Numbered from the stretch's first letter, positions 26,401 to 41,879 are shown. The stretch is DNA of 64,000 nucleotides from Chloranthus sessilifolius (GCA_021018995.1 CM037597.1:4229299-4293298); one strand, 5' to 3'. The notes: generated from the letters alone by a model not told the origin. Program-made: numbers and translations.

Positions 26401-29400
26401 AAGAAGAGGGCACTGCCTCGACTAGATCTTATACATGAGGCATCACCTCAGATTAAAGATCTGTGTCCACTAATAGTGCAAGTAAATGTAGAAAAAATGT
26501 GAAAGTACATGTGCAAAAAGAAGAGAAAAACAAAACGCATACAAGATAAATTTGATCAAGCCTTTACTCGAGAGTTTTGGAAGAACAATCCTACTCTCTC
26601 TTATATCATGGACCAATTCAACCCTTAAAAGCTAGTCCACAAGTGAACCTCCGTTTGTTTTTTATATGGAAATGCCTATTGCATTGCGTAAGGGAACTTG
26701 ATCTTGTACGTCTCATCTTATTAATAACTTTGTGCCATATGGAACTCTTTCCACTTCACATTTATTGTTTATCTTAGCTTTGGCTTTTGTTTTGTTTCCT
26801 TCTAGTGTTACCACTCAGCCAAAATGGATGGAAGCTATAATTTATGGGATGGAGGCCCTCGAGCAGAACATACCTAAGAAGTGAGAGTATCACCAGAAGG
26901 AAAAAAATGTTGTCAGTTGTAAGTCGGATTATGTTGTGAAGTATCAGCTGGATGGTTCATTTGAGAGGTGTAAAGTCCCGGTGGTAGTTAAGGGCTTTAC
27001 ACAAGCCTATGGGGTTGATTATCATGACGCGTTCTATCTGGTTGCTAAATTGATTTCTATTTGCATCCTCTTATCACTTGGTGCACATAAGAGGTGGACC
27101 ACCCACCGTCAATTTTGATGTTGAAATGCATTTCTTCATGGATATCTTAAAGAGGAGGTTTACATGCCCTTTCCTCATGACTTTATTTGTGAGAGGGAGG
27201 GAGAAGAGACAAGCAAGTCAACTCAGGAAGGCGTTGTATGGGTTGAAGCAATCGCCAAATCATTGTTCCAAAATTTAGTGATGCATTGTCAAGTTTGGCT
27301 GTTAAAGAAGTAACTATAATCACACATTATTTGTGAAAGGGGTGTCTGACTTACTGCATTACTGGTTTATGTGGATGACATCATTGTCATTGGTGATGAT
27401 GAAAAAAATAGTATTGGGATTAAACTGTACATGAGTCGAATGGTTGATATTAAGGATGAACCCGTTAAAGTGCTTTCTTGGAATTGAGGTTGTAAGATCA
27501 GAGGAGCATTTGTGTATCCCAGAGAAAGTACTCTTGATGTACTAAAACAGGCAGAGATGTTAGGGTGTAAGCCTATTGACTCTCCTATGGAGAATCATAG
27601 AATTAGTTGTGAACCTCTCAAGAATGTTGGCATGTATTAAAGGCTTGTAGAAAATCTCATATATCTCATAAGACATGCCTTGAAATCTCCTATTCTACGA
27701 GTGTAGTGAGTGAACACATGCATGTATCTCAGACCATTCACTTGGTTGTTGTGTACAGAATCCTAAGAAAGCTGAAGGACAGTCCATGTAAAGGATTATT
27801 ATACAGTAATCATGGTTATTTTGGTTCTAAAGTTTTTATAGACTAATCTCTCCTAAGTGAATGGTCTGAGATAATAAACTCCCCCTCCCCCCCTCTCGTA
27901 GATCTTATACTTGTTAATGCCCTTTCATACATGTCTTGGATAATCTAAATGTAATCATTCATGATGCCTTTTCTTCTTAATCTATGCCTAATATGTATCT
28001 CGGTACTTTATCATCCACTTCTATCAAATCAAGAAAAACTCTAGGTAGTTTTTTCCTCCTATCCCTAGACTTCTCTGAAAATGTAAAGAGGTTAAATCAC
28101 CTTTAGATTAGTAGATCGATTATGAGGTGCTAAGGAAGGTATCTTTAAAACACCTCAAAGGAAGACGTGCTTGAGTGTTTTTTTTTCTCATGCTCAACTT
28201 GCAGCTTTAAGGGAGATGTATTTTGAATTTTAAAATTTACTGTTTAGCTTATTGAACATAGTGTTTCCTAGTTTTTGCTTTTTCTGTTTCAATGACTTGA
28301 TTCTGGTATTCCCGAGAAAAAAAGAATTGATTCTGGTATTGTAACTTTGTGATGTAGTGAGATTTTGCATATATTGTTCATTGGTTTGATAAATAGCATA
28401 TCATTGTCCTAATTACTATATTATTTGTTTTTTCTATTTCAGACAATTTGGTTGTGGTTCTTTTCAATTGTAATGTACTGTAATTTCAAAAGATTGGCAC
28501 TGTGATTGATGAAATTTCCCTTGCAGGCTGTAAAATTAAACAAACTTTGACTTTTTAAAAGAGAAAAAAATCCAATCAAACTATGTGGCCTTTTCTTCTG
28601 AAGTTTTTCTGGTAGTTCATGAACATGTGTCCTGGCATTAGTATAAGAAACTTAATCTGTATGTACAATCTATTATCAATTTGTCATAGAGTACCTTTAA
28701 ATACGCCCACCGAATCTCTGAGAGCGCCCATGCTCTGACTGCTTTGAAGTTTGAATTGGACAATGGAGATTGTGTTTTCTCCCAATCTCTACCCATTTGA
28801 TCTTGAGATCATAGGCGTACCATCAGACGGTCAGTCATTGATTTTATGTAGCACAAATCCCCAAAAGAGATAAAAAAATCATGTGGCATTATTCATCACA
28901 TTCAAACTTGATTTTAAGGTCACTTTTGGAATTTGTGCCATGTGAAATCAAAATCTGACTGTATGATGGTAACGCCCATGATCTCGAGATCCGTTGTGGG
29001 GAAGATTGGAATGAAAAACGATCTCAATCGTCTGATTCAAAGTACTAATGGGTTTTAACGTGGGCGCTCTCAAAGATTTGGTGGGCGTATTTAAAGGTAC
29101 TCTTTGTTGTAACTTCGAAAATTGTAGATTCTTGAGCATGCCTACTGAGTTCCTATTTCTGTGAAGGCTCAATGAGCTTCCTCTCAGTCGACCATTTTTC
29201 GATCTTGTGAGCAGGTGCTCTGTCACATACTTCCTTCCCTAGTGAAGCTGCGGAAAGAAGGCTTAGATGCGCATGAGAAGATAAAGGGTTATATGTGTGT
29301 CTAGTTTTTCATCTCAAGCAGTGAGACAAATCCTTGTTCTACATATGTATTATATCTACCATGGATACCTCTATTCTCGCCTACCAGATTACTGGTGGGC

Positions 29401-32400
29401 ACCTACACTGAAAACGGTTGACCTCATTGAATAAGATGGTGGTGATCGCTTTTTCATTCCAAGCTTCCACACAGTGGATCTTGAGACCATGAGAGTGCCA
29501 TCCAACGGTCAAGTTTTTTATTCCATTTGGCACAGATCTCAAAAAGTGACCCTAAAATCACGTTGGAGTGTGATGTGTGCCATGTAATTTAAGGGTCAAT
29601 CTTTTGGGATCTGTGCTATGTGGAATCAAAGAACCGTCTGATAGCGTGCCTATGTTCTCAAGATCCCTTCTATGGAAGAGTGGAGTGAGAAATAATCACC
29701 ATCGTCCGATTCAATGCAGTCAATAGGATTCCAGGTTAGGCGCCCTTAGTAATTGGGCAGGTGTGAATAGAGGTACCCTATCTACCATTGCTTGTGCAAT
29801 ACATCAATGCTGAAGGAGGTGATCCTTTTGGGCTTTGTCTTGACAATTTCAGATGGTGGATCTCACTTGGATTTGCAATTCTAGAGGCTGTTATCCTTGC
29901 TTGTTATTCACTTCCATACTCGATCTATGCATCTAGTCACAGGTATGAACAAATGTACCATGTTTTATTTCTAAATTCATCATTTGGTTAAAATGGATTT
30001 GGGGCGTATATTCCATCTTATTTAATGTCCACTTGTCACCAATTTTTATTGTTCTTGACAAGAAGCCTTGTAAAGGTCACACTGAAGAACGAAGTGATAG
30101 ATGACAATTACTTTATGCCAACTTTTCTTATTGTAGATCATGAATACATGGATATAATACAATGCAATTTTTAGTCGTTAATTTGTATATTTGATGAAAG
30201 GCATTATGTTCAGGGGATGTTAAGCATATAAATTTCTAATATGCTCTTCATCTTATTTGTTTATTTATTTTTATAATATAGCCACTTATGAATAAATTGG
30301 TAAATATACCCTTCTTAAAAAATAACAATAAAAAAACGAAACTGGACCAAAATATTCGGGTTTCGGTACGGTTTCAATTTCAGTTTCAAAAAAAAAAAAA
30401 CCGAACTGAAACCAAATTGATTCGTTTCAGTTCAGGTTGATCCGGACCGTAAACTGAAATTTTCACTTCGGTACACCGAATCTGCATGACTGCATCCCTA
30501 CCCCCTTGTAATCATGCAATTCTGAGAGATTGATAGTTTACATCTTTTGGTGGAGAGTGGAGACTATCATATCCGATTTTCAGACATGGAACTCGAGGGA
30601 TGCTCTTGTTCATGCCTTTTAGGGACATGTGGCTAGCAGTATAATTAATGAAAATAAGTGTGAAACACCTCCAAGACATAAATTCGTCGAAGATTGATGA
30701 ACATGTACTCATAAACTCCATCCATGTATTTTGCACCATGGTTGTAGATGTGTCACTTTTGTTCCTCTTCCTTTTGCGACTGAAATTGTTAGGATAGAAT
30801 ATTGGCTAACAAAAGGGGTAGGGGTTTAATACAGTGAACGAAAAAGTCCGGAAAAAGGACAAAATATGGGAAAAAACAGAAAGGTAAACTACAAAAGACG
30901 AAAAAACGGAAAAATAGGAATAAAACGAGATAATATTATATTTGTTTGAAAAACTTTTAAATCTGTTTTAAAAAAATATGGTAAAATACAAAAAAAAAAA
31001 AAATCCGTTTAATACTGAAAAATGCGTTTAATACGCGATATACGGGTATTATACGAGAATATGAATTTATTAAAAAATATGGGTATTATACGTGTTTAGT
31101 ATGTTGTGGGGAAAACGCGCACTGTACGCATATTTTTAACAAAATGCCATATTTTTTTCACAATGAGCCAAACAATACCTGTGATTTGCCTGCATTGCAT
31201 GCACACCAATAATGATCTCGAACCATATACTGTTGTCTTTAGGATGCACTAATCATCCATCTTTACCATCAAAATACTTGGTTAAATGCTCTCCATGACA
31301 AGGAATATAACGTGCTCTTTGTGCATATGCTATAATTGAGTACCAAGCATATAACCCCCTTTTACTTATCAATATCCATAAGTTCTCTAATTGAATATTG
31401 AGCACATAACCCCATTTTAATTATCAATATTCATTAGTTTAGTAAGTAAACTAATAATATTCATAATAATGAACTTAGCTGTGCCAATTTTCTTTCTATA
31501 TAACTGTGCTGCAGATTTAGAAACTTCTTGTGTTTTAGATCTACGATTGATAAGTCTTCTTTTGCAGATTCAAGCATGTGATGGTGACGACAATGTTATT
31601 AGTCTTTGGTGCGATGACTATGACATGGATCTGTGATAAAATAACAGAATCTGGATTTGGTACTCTCCTCAATGTACCACCTTAATTTTGTTTATTTATT
31701 TCTCTGTTTGTCTTGGTTTTGCCCTTTAAATTTTGGTTTTTCAAAGTATATCTGCTAACTTGTTTTAATGGTCTTATTGATAAATTCTGCTAATACTTTG
31801 ACGCAGAAAAAAATGCTAAAACCCTAGTTATGCAATTTTAAAATCAATTTAAGATTTAATTGAGCAGCAGAGATATAGAAATTAATCTCAAAACAAATAA
31901 AATATTTAATAAGTTTATTAGGGCAATTTAATTTATTCGATTTAGCGTTTGTTGGCATATGAATTTTCCGATCTATAAAATAGGTCTAAAGATAGACTCT
32001 AGTTTCGATCTAACTTAGGGCACCAAGCGACAATTTCAAATCCTTGCGGAATTATTCAATAAGAAGATTATGTCTCTAAAATTCAAGGCTCAAATAGAAA
32101 CAAACTAGATAAATTACCTGACAATAATCAAAAAACAAAATAGAAAATGGATAGAAGATCCAAAGAATCGCTCGAACGAAGATAGTTGGCGTCACACCAA
32201 ACGGCATGCAGGAGAAGAGTCATGCTTCTAACGAAAATTCATCTCAAGTTCTCTAGAATTCGCACAAAGCAAAACTCATAAATTTTATTAATCATCCATT
32301 CGATATTCTAATAAGAGATTACAATGTGTAATATAACTGTCATAATTAATTTCACCACTAATCTATTTTTTTATTACGTGTCCACTTTTAAAGGGTCAAA

Positions 32401-35400
32401 CAATGTCCGATTGAAGGGAAATTGGTCTTGTTTGAAAACTTATCGAAGTAGCTTTCCAATAAGACAAGAATCATACAAATCCGACACATATTGATAGACT
32501 TATGACTACTTTCCCGATGATTGCTCAGAAAATGACGAAATTAACAGTTACATATCACATTTATGTGTCTGACCCCTTAATAATTCAAATAAGGAAACTA
32601 ATTCTAAAACCAACCACTTATTAAAAAAATCCTAATAAAAAAAGGGAACTAAACCTAGATAAACAATGCCTAAAATAACGTGCACACGAGTCTTTAACGG
32701 GCCTTTTTTAAAACTCATTCGTGGGCCCACTTTCTCTTTCAATGCCTCCTCCTTATTCGGCCACGAACTCGACGTGTAGGCTTCAATTCCGCATCATACT
32801 TCTTATTGACTGATGAAGCGAGTTGGTCCATGGTCCTGTTCAACTTCTTGTTGACCAGTTCAATATATATTTCTAAAAAAGTTTCCCTTAAAATGAATTT
32901 TCCTCATGACAAAAAATCCATTGTGAATGACGATAATGTTTTCCAGAAAACTACATGTATTGTCTTGAACTATATCATTGCTTCATTGGTTGCAATTTAT
33001 CAACTTCACTATTTTACATACATTGGCGACCAATATCCATTGGTCTAATGAAAGCTTTGATGATGGGAAAGTGAAGGATGGTTATATCAAAGATCAATGT
33101 TTCGATGATAGTCTTGATGATGAAAAGGTGTCAGATTACCGCCTCGACCATATCCAACGTTCTGATGGAGATCTTAATCACAAAAGGGAAATAATTCAAG
33201 TAATTGCCAAGTTTCAAAGTTGGATGATAGCTAGAAAGAGATGATCGAAGCTACCTCGGAGGCATACTTGGATCATGAGGGAAAACTCGTCAGAGATGGA
33301 CTTTTCTCAACCTTGGGATAAGGGAGCGTTTCGAGCAAGGGACAGGAAAAAGATGAAAGAAGGAAAAGATCGAAGACAAGACACGGAGAAAGAATAAAAT
33401 TAAAGGGCATGGCAAGGAAAAGAGGAAATGGAGCAGAGATATAAAGGACCGTTCCAGGAGTGCGATGAGGACAATTCGCCAGAGTCGAGGTCTCTCCAAT
33501 CCAATCTACGTTAATTGGGTTCCGATCTACATTGCTTTTCAATCAAATTAAAATCCAACCATTGATTTACATTTCGAGATTTGGTTGTTGATCTTCTTTA
33601 AAACTTGATTCGGAGGGGCCATTGCTTGGTGAATATGTTTGATCTCTCAAGCATGAGAACAAGGATTCGATATTCTGGAGAGGAGGCACTTTGCGTGCGA
33701 AAGCTGAAGGTTAGGTCTACACCCCCTCCACCCCTCCCAACACCTCGTAATTATGTGACCAACACAGGGTAATGTTCTATTTAACGCCTTTTCGTCATTC
33801 GATCTTAATCTTCGAATTTTTCCACGAAGAATGACAACCTCAAAAGCATGGATATCACTTTTGTGCTTCTCCTCATGAGTCCTAGTTTGACCGCTTCGAT
33901 TGGTATATGTGGAATCCTTCGTTGATATTGATGAGTGATTATCAATGATATCCTGTCACCATTATGCCCAACCGATCATCTATGATCCTCAATTCATCTC
34001 TACACAATTTTGTAATATGATCGATTCTTCTCCGGAACTATCATTAGATCGACGAGAGTTTGATCCTTGGTGACATCTTGTCACTACTCAAGGAAAACCT
34101 CACTCTAATACCAAATTTATGAAGATTGAAAACCGTTTAACTTGGACTGGTACTCGATTAACCTGGCTCTAGTGCCAAATTATGAAGATTTGATACCATG
34201 TAACGCCAATCGGAACCTGATTAACGCAGCTCTCATACCCCTTGATGTATACCGCAGCCCACGAATGTTCAATCAGACTTAAATAGATAAAAACCTACTT
34301 CCCATCAATCTTCTTGTGTAAAAACACAACCAAAATAGCCCCTTTGAATCAATATTAAAATCTGAAACTTGTAGGACTGCACAGTACTAGTAAAAATCTG
34401 TAATCGAGCCTTATTTTCTTCAGGTTAACTGTATAAAAACATAGTTAAATAGCACCCACACCAGTGTCTGAAAAGACAGCAAAACTAGCAACATACCAGG
34501 TCTGAGAAGACTCATGGCAGCAATAAAATGTATGCTCAAAAGCCTCGAGAAAATCAAGAAATAATGGTCACATCCCCTTTTTGGTCCTTCTCAATCTTGT
34601 CCTTTCATTTCTCTCATAAAAAATAATTTCCTCTTCATTCTATAGACCTTGATTAGTTACATATTCATAAAGGGATAATCCGAAACTATTTTAGGCTCCC
34701 TCCTACTATGACTAAAACTCTGGACAATTTAAAAAAAAAAGAAAATCTAGAAACTAGTCCCTAAATTTTAGGACTCGAGACTTCTTAAAATTAAAAGAAA
34801 TGTGGACTTTAAAAAATCACCAAGAGCCCCCTTATTTTAGGACTCGAACTCCCCCAAAATAACGTATCTTTAATGACCGAGAGTTCCTAAATCTTAGGAC
34901 TCCAAATCCAAAAAAAATTTGAGACCGAGAACCAATCTCGGTAATCCGTTCCTCGAAATAATTGGTTCATGTGACCACGCTAATGTGGTAATGTGGGCCT
35001 CTTTTACAATCATTTTATTCCCTTGTATTGGCCTAGTTTAAGACCCAATAAAGTTCAAATTTCTGTCCCTTAATTAATCAAGTTCTGAGTGGTTTTGGTT
35101 TTGCTGGTATACCCTGCATCAGTTCTTATTTACCAATCAGAAAAATCACTTCTTTGACTCAATGGAATTTCTAGTACAGAATTTTTATTGCTTTTGAATT
35201 ATCCTTTTTTAGCTTTTCATAATACACCATTAATTATTAGTACATATATTCAGATAAAAATTTGAGCTCAGGCTAAATTCTTTGATGTTTCCTATACAGA
35301 GGCTTCCTAGATGTTGCTTCTTCATGATTTTAGTAAACTGCCGCTCAGTGCAACTAATATTTAAGCCACACTTTTCCAAGACTAGATTGCAAATTGTTAT

Positions 35401-38400
35401 AGTTTTTAATTTATTTTTTTTTTACATTTCCCCAGTATAAAATTTGAGAATTTTTAATCACCATTGTTCATCCATGCTGCAGATTTCCCCTTTTGCTCTC
35501 TTTCTGATTAGTTTTATATGCTTCAGGTCAAGGGTCATCTCTAATTATATGCGCGGGAATATTGACTGGCTATACAGATACTTTGTACAAAATGCTATCC
35601 CGTCTCTCAGGTAGTGAACTGGATGAAATTTCTAACTTCTCAGACCTTGATTTCTCCTTTCATTGGTTCCTTGTTTGTCCACAAATTTGGTCATGGATTG
35701 TGTAGGAAATGAATGTTGGAGATGGGCATTTCTTGCCTTAATGTGTCGTTCTTTAATAAGTTCTAATGCTTCTTGCATTCCTTATACAAGGTAATTAAGT
35801 TTCTGCTTAAAGGCAGAAAGATATTAGTACATAAAACTTACGTGCAATTTTTTGAGATTGATTCTCCTCAGAGGCATCATATAGTTATGAAGCACCTTTT
35901 TGCCACTCTGTTCTTCTAAAGATAAACTAAGCTTTGATGGAATTTGATGGCTAAAATAAGCCTGTCTCTGATTCCCTGTTAATTAATTTTTATAAGGATG
36001 CTTATGAATAGGAGTTATTGTATGTAATCAACAGCTTCTAGGGAGTTTTTTTTTCAAATTAAACAATTTAAATGCACATAATGTTTTTTGCATAACCAGC
36101 ATCAGGTCTGCTAAATTATAATGTTCTGGTAAACCTATTTATTTGAGATGAAGCAAATGACCAAAAAAAAGATCGTCTGTTGGACATTTTGATCACGGTG
36201 GACAGTGTTGGTGTGCGTGTTTAATGTAAGCGTGGATGTGTTAGTATAAGTGGGGTTGTCAATAATACTTTGTAAGTGATATGTATATCAATAAAAAATG
36301 GGTTTGAGCAATTATTGAACTCTGTTTGTTGGACATTTCGATCACGGTGGACAGTGTTGGTGTGCGTGTTTAATGTAAGCGTGGATGTGTTAGTGTAAGT
36401 GGGGGTGTCAATAATACTTTGTATGTGATATGTATATCAATAAAAAATGGGTTTGAGCAATTATTGAACTCAACCCTAATTTCCTCTCTTCTCCTCTGTC
36501 TCCTTCCTCACCAAACCCTAACCTTAATCATCAAACCTTAAATTTATTTTGGTATCAGAGCGAGATGATCGAGGTTTGACATTGCCGCTGCGTTGCTGGT
36601 GCTGAAGTCACCTTACAATTGCTGATGCCAGCGCTGATATAAGCAGTCCAACTTTGACCTGTTCAGAAGTGATCGAACCCCACATGGTTTTGATTGGTTT
36701 TTCAGCCTGAGCAACTTTGTCTTCTGCCACCAGGCCATCCGACCACCGGAAGATAGACTCATAGTATCATCTTCTCCAACGAAATCTGAAACTATTACAG
36801 CAGCTTTTTCTGGGGTGGTTAACAAGTGTTTCTCTCGGATTCCCCATGAGAGCCATTGAAACTGGTAGCAAGTGTTTTTTGATGGATTAAAAATCAGTTT
36901 TTTTGCTCCGAATTTTTTGTGAATCGGTGGTGATGATACCTCACCGGATAACAGTGAAACTCCCCGGAAAACTGTCAAACTCACCGGAATCGTCTCCAAA
37001 ATGGCTCAAAATCATTAGATTTGTGAGATTCCTCTTCCTTTATGATTTTTTGAAGGTTCCGTTGCACATTTGCATCGTTTATTTCTGCTTTTCTTATGCG
37101 TTCGACTGCCAATATGGAGTATGTGGTGAAATCTAATATGAGGTTGGTGCTATGGGGTTGAATTTGTGAATAGGTGGTTATAGAACCACTAGTTGGGTTG
37201 TTTAATCCAATTATATGCTCAGATTTGTTCTTTGTATCCTGGTGGTGGTTGCAGTTGTGCACAATATATATCTTTGCAGCCGCGTAGTGGTCGCAGTTTG
37301 GAAGTCCAGTTTTGTGCACAGTATCTATTTTTGCAGCCGCGTGGTGGTTCTTTTGAGGTTGTGATACCCAGTTTTGTGTGCAGTTTCTGTTTTTGCGGCT
37401 CTGTGAAGTTTCCTTAAGGTCGTTGAACCTTACAGTAGGTTGGGGAATCATTGTGAGGGTGTTGTTCCCTTCTTTACTTGTGTTGAGGTGGTTGTAGGCC
37501 TCTCGTTTTGTGGCCTTTTGTGGCAGATTTATGACTATGTTGTGGCTGATTTGTGACTGGTTGTGGTGGATTATTGGTGATGTATGTGTATTGGTGGTAT
37601 AGGGTAGCCTTGTGAGGGCTCCTGATTGGTTGTTTCTTTGTTGAGATGGTTGTGTGGATAGACTTTGTATTGGAGCCTCACAACTATGGAAGATTCAAGA
37701 GTGCTTATTGGTGGTAGATGCTCAGTGATACAGCTGGAAAATCAGCTAAACATCCTTGATGCTTAGAGTAATGTTGTTGGAGTTGCCCATGTTTCCAACT
37801 CTCGCAATACCATGTGGATTGGTGACTCTTTGGGGCCACTGATCATATGACAGGTTCATCTTCAATGTTCCAATCGTTATCACCTATGCCTAGTCAATAT
37901 AACATTTGCGTTGCTAATTAATCTCTCTTCCCATTGTGTTTTTCAGGATTTGTCAACTGGGAAGATGATTAATTATGGTTTAGAGAATATAGGTCTGTGC
38001 AGCTTTAAAGGCTCCAGGGTTAGTGTTGATCAGAGTATTCAAAAGCCTGTAGCTGCTGTTGCTACTCCTGAAGTTGACTTGTCTCATGCACAATGTGGCC
38101 ATGTTCCCTTACAAAGGTTGAAGATGGTATTCCTACGTTAATTCAAGGATGTTGATGGCATCCCCTTCAAATGTGAAGTGTGTGAAATGTCAAAACATAC
38201 AAGGGATCCATGTCCTCCCAATGGAAATGGAAGTAATACGCCATTTGAGATACACTCTTATGTGTGGGGACCTTCTCCAGTTACACCTATTTCTAGGTTT
38301 CGTTAGTTTGTCCTTTAGTGATGATTGTACCTGTCTTTCCGCCCTCTTCATGATGAAGACTAAAGATGAAGTTGCCTCTATCTTCCCTACGTACCCTAAA

Positions 38401-39245
38401 CTTGTTCAAAATCGATTTTATACGTTTTTAAAAATCCTCAGGTCTCAAGTCTGATAATGGAAGGGAATACTCCGCTCTCTTCCTCCAATCTTACCTACAA
38501 GAGCATGATATTGGGTGGCAGACGTTGTGTCCATATATACCCCTCAACAAAATGGGGTTGCGGAGAGGAAGAACCACCACTTGTTGGAAGTTGCAAGGGT
38601 TTTATTGATTGGAAGAAACGTTCCAAAAAATTTGTGGAGTGAAGCAGTACTCATGACATACTTTCTCATTAACAAAATGCCCACACTAGTCTTCCAAAGG
38701 AAGTTTTCCCAAGCCATGTTATTCCCTTTTAATCCTCTCTTTCCCGTTCCCCCTAAGATATTTGGTTGCTTATGTTTTGCCCAAATTCCTGGTATTCATC
38801 GTGATAAGTTGAGTGATTGGAGGTCAACCACGGGCTATTGTACCTTCTTGGGAGATAATCTTGTCACATGGAAGAGCAAAAAGCAACACGTGGTTGCAAA
38901 TTCTAGTTGCGAGAGGGGGAAATATAGGGCTATGTCCCAAGATGCTAGAAAAGGGATGTGGATTCGGTTCATCCTAACTGATCTTGGTATTAATGTGAAT
39001 ATGGCAATGTTACTATATAGGGAGGATGAAGCAACAAAACATATAGTAGAAAATCCCATCTACCATGAGCGAACCAAGCACATTGAAGTCAAGACTGAAG
39101 ATCAATTGGCGGCCATCTTGACAAAAGTTGTTGGAGGGCATGGTAGACATCTATGCACCAACTTGAGGGGAGTGTTGGTGTGTGTGCTTAATGTAAGTCT
39201 GCGTGTGTTAGTATAAGTGGGGGTATCAATAACACTTTATAAGCG

Positions 39246-39294
<49 letters not shown>

Positions 39295-41373
39295 ATTAGG
39301 GGTATCAACCCTAATTCCCTTATCTCTCCTCTTTCTATTCTCCTTTTCCTTCCTCACCAAACCCTAACCTTCATCATCAAGCCCTAAATTTACTGTACTC
39401 AAGACAACAAGGTTTACTGAGAGCTTCTCATGCGCTTTGGGAAGCAAAAACTATTGTTGTAGAAAAAGTACCAGGGGTATATGTGTGGGGTTCTATAGTT
39501 ATTTTTTGGATGCTCTACAATGGGAGATTATCCTTATTACTTTCTTCTTGGTGGCGACAATGTACGGAAAGCTAATGACCAAAATAAATAATTATAGTTT
39601 GGATCATAGTGGACTCTGACTGTGAGTCCTGCAAAATGATGATAAGAGAAAGGTTACTTTTTATGTATTTCATTGCTTGCATATTGTTTACTCTCATGCG
39701 TTTAGTTTGATGAGAAAGATCCCCACTCGGCCATGTGATTGGGACTATGTCCAAGAGATGTCATCCTTAACACGAATTAACTAGGTTACTTCCATGGCTC
39801 AATGCAATGTATGGGACTTTGCCAAGATAAGATAGAAGGATCAGCCGTGATAATAGGATGGATCTAGGAAACGAATCACGTGAGTGCACTTTGGATCCGG
39901 TGTTGTACTTTTTAGTAATAGGGCTGTTTACAAAATCGAGTCATGCGCCGATTTTTATCTGGAAAAGATCGAGTTTAGATTTTAATTATGAGAAGAGGCT
40001 ATTCACAGTACAAAACAGGTGTCCGTACCGTTAGGAAAGGGCAACCTGACAAATGATGCAACATAGACTCTTGCAAAATTACTCATTTACCCTTTTACCT
40101 AAGAGCCATTGTCTTCAACCTCTGGGATCATCCTCTATAGAAGGTTAAAAATGGAGGAGCTTGAAGATCTCTATTAAAATGTTAAAAAAGTCTGACCTCC
40201 ATTAATGAAGTTATTTTAGTTTCCACTGATGGACAATCGAAGATTAGTTTTACTCGTCATTAAAACACATAGAGAAAAAGAAGATTCTTTCAAAAAAAAA
40301 ATTTAATTTGACCTCCATTAATGGAGGTCCTCAACAGCTTGCCACTCTTTCATTCCAGCGACTGAGCCGGAGATTGACGACTCAAAGAAAAAATTCTGAC
40401 CTCCATTAATGGAGGCCGTCAAGAAAAATCTGAACGAGAGATGGAGGACTCAAAGAAGAAAATATGATGTCCATTAATGGGAGGTCTTCTAGAAAAAATT
40501 GAATGAGAGATGGAGGGGGGTAAAAGTGAAGGTTGGGGGTTTTGGATTCTGAGAAAAGCCTACTATTTTCTGATAAAGATAAAGAAGATTGGTGTGGGTT
40601 GGTCATGATTTTTTGAAGGTTTTTGGGTTTTGTGAGTTGTAGGAGGTTGAAGAAGATGGGTGGCCTAAGGTTGAAGGTGATGGTAAAGTTGTAATAATAT
40701 AAAGATATGGGGTATAAGGGTAAGATCTTCATAAAATGGTTTATTGTGCATTTCCGGGCTGTGCGCTATGTACGACCCGTGCTGACGTTTTTTTGTGAAG
40801 AAATTTTGGTAGACTTTTTTCGTGATTAAAATTCTTATGGGGTCTATTTTGGCACTTTCTCTTAGTAATATTGGTAGCTATAAACATACCAATGTGATAC
40901 TTTAAGTTATTTTTACCTTGTCTTTCTTCAAAAATATGAATTACTAAATTGCTGCACTTTTAAATAAAAAGCTATAAACATACCATATAAAATCATGAAG
41001 ATGTTTTATTCTCCCCGTTTGGGAAGTTTTCCTATCAACAAAGATTTAGAGTTGTTACCCAGATGATTCAGACAATGTGATGGTAGTTATTTCCTTTTAT
41101 AGTTTAATTCACTTATTGTTATTATAATTTGTCTAGTATTGATGGTTTGGAGGGAAGCTAGCTCATGCGCTGAGATCGGGCTGTGACAGGTTAAGTGGTT
41201 GAGATTGTACGAAGTGCTAGAATAGTATAGCATCAAGTGCCACTGAGCAAGGTGCTCTCAAAGGTAAGAAGGAGGAATAATGATTACAATCAAATTTAAA
41301 AGTGTTGAATAGACCTCTCTAGTTGGTAGACTCCTTCCTTAGCTAGTGAATCAGCAGGTGGGTGTGTGTGTTG

Positions 41374-41434
<61 letters not shown>

Positions 41435-41793
41435 GTTCTTCATAAAGATAACCGGATAATAGAGAGAGAGAGAGAGAGAGAGAGAGATGTGTTCTTCATA
41501 AAGATAACCGGATAATGGTTCTGATCAAGATTATAAATCTCAGTTTTGGATCTCTAATCGACCTCTCTCTGCGACAATTACTTATTAGGTGATACCAATA
41601 TGTAGTGGACGATGCAAAGAGTGATTTCATTCTTTTTGTTGTTTTTTTTAATGTTACTTTTGTAGTTAAAAAAATTAAGAAGAATTAAAAAAAAAAACAT
41701 CCGTAAGTATCATCTGATAACGTTGTGTCAGCTGTATGCCCATTCCTAGTTAGGGACGATTCACGTGCAGATTGATATTGGCCTGGCCAGTTA

Positions 41794-41879
<86 letters not shown>

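Noticed and set aside
32806..33542. Open frames in intron 6 as a nested gene
   Set aside because: No recognised domain, ordinary AT-rich composition, and surrounding retroelement-like DNA.
39396..39575. Exon-like frame as an extra SCY2 exon between exons 7 and 8
   Set aside because: Exons 7 and 8 already join in phase to continuous SecY sequence, and no donor follows the frame.
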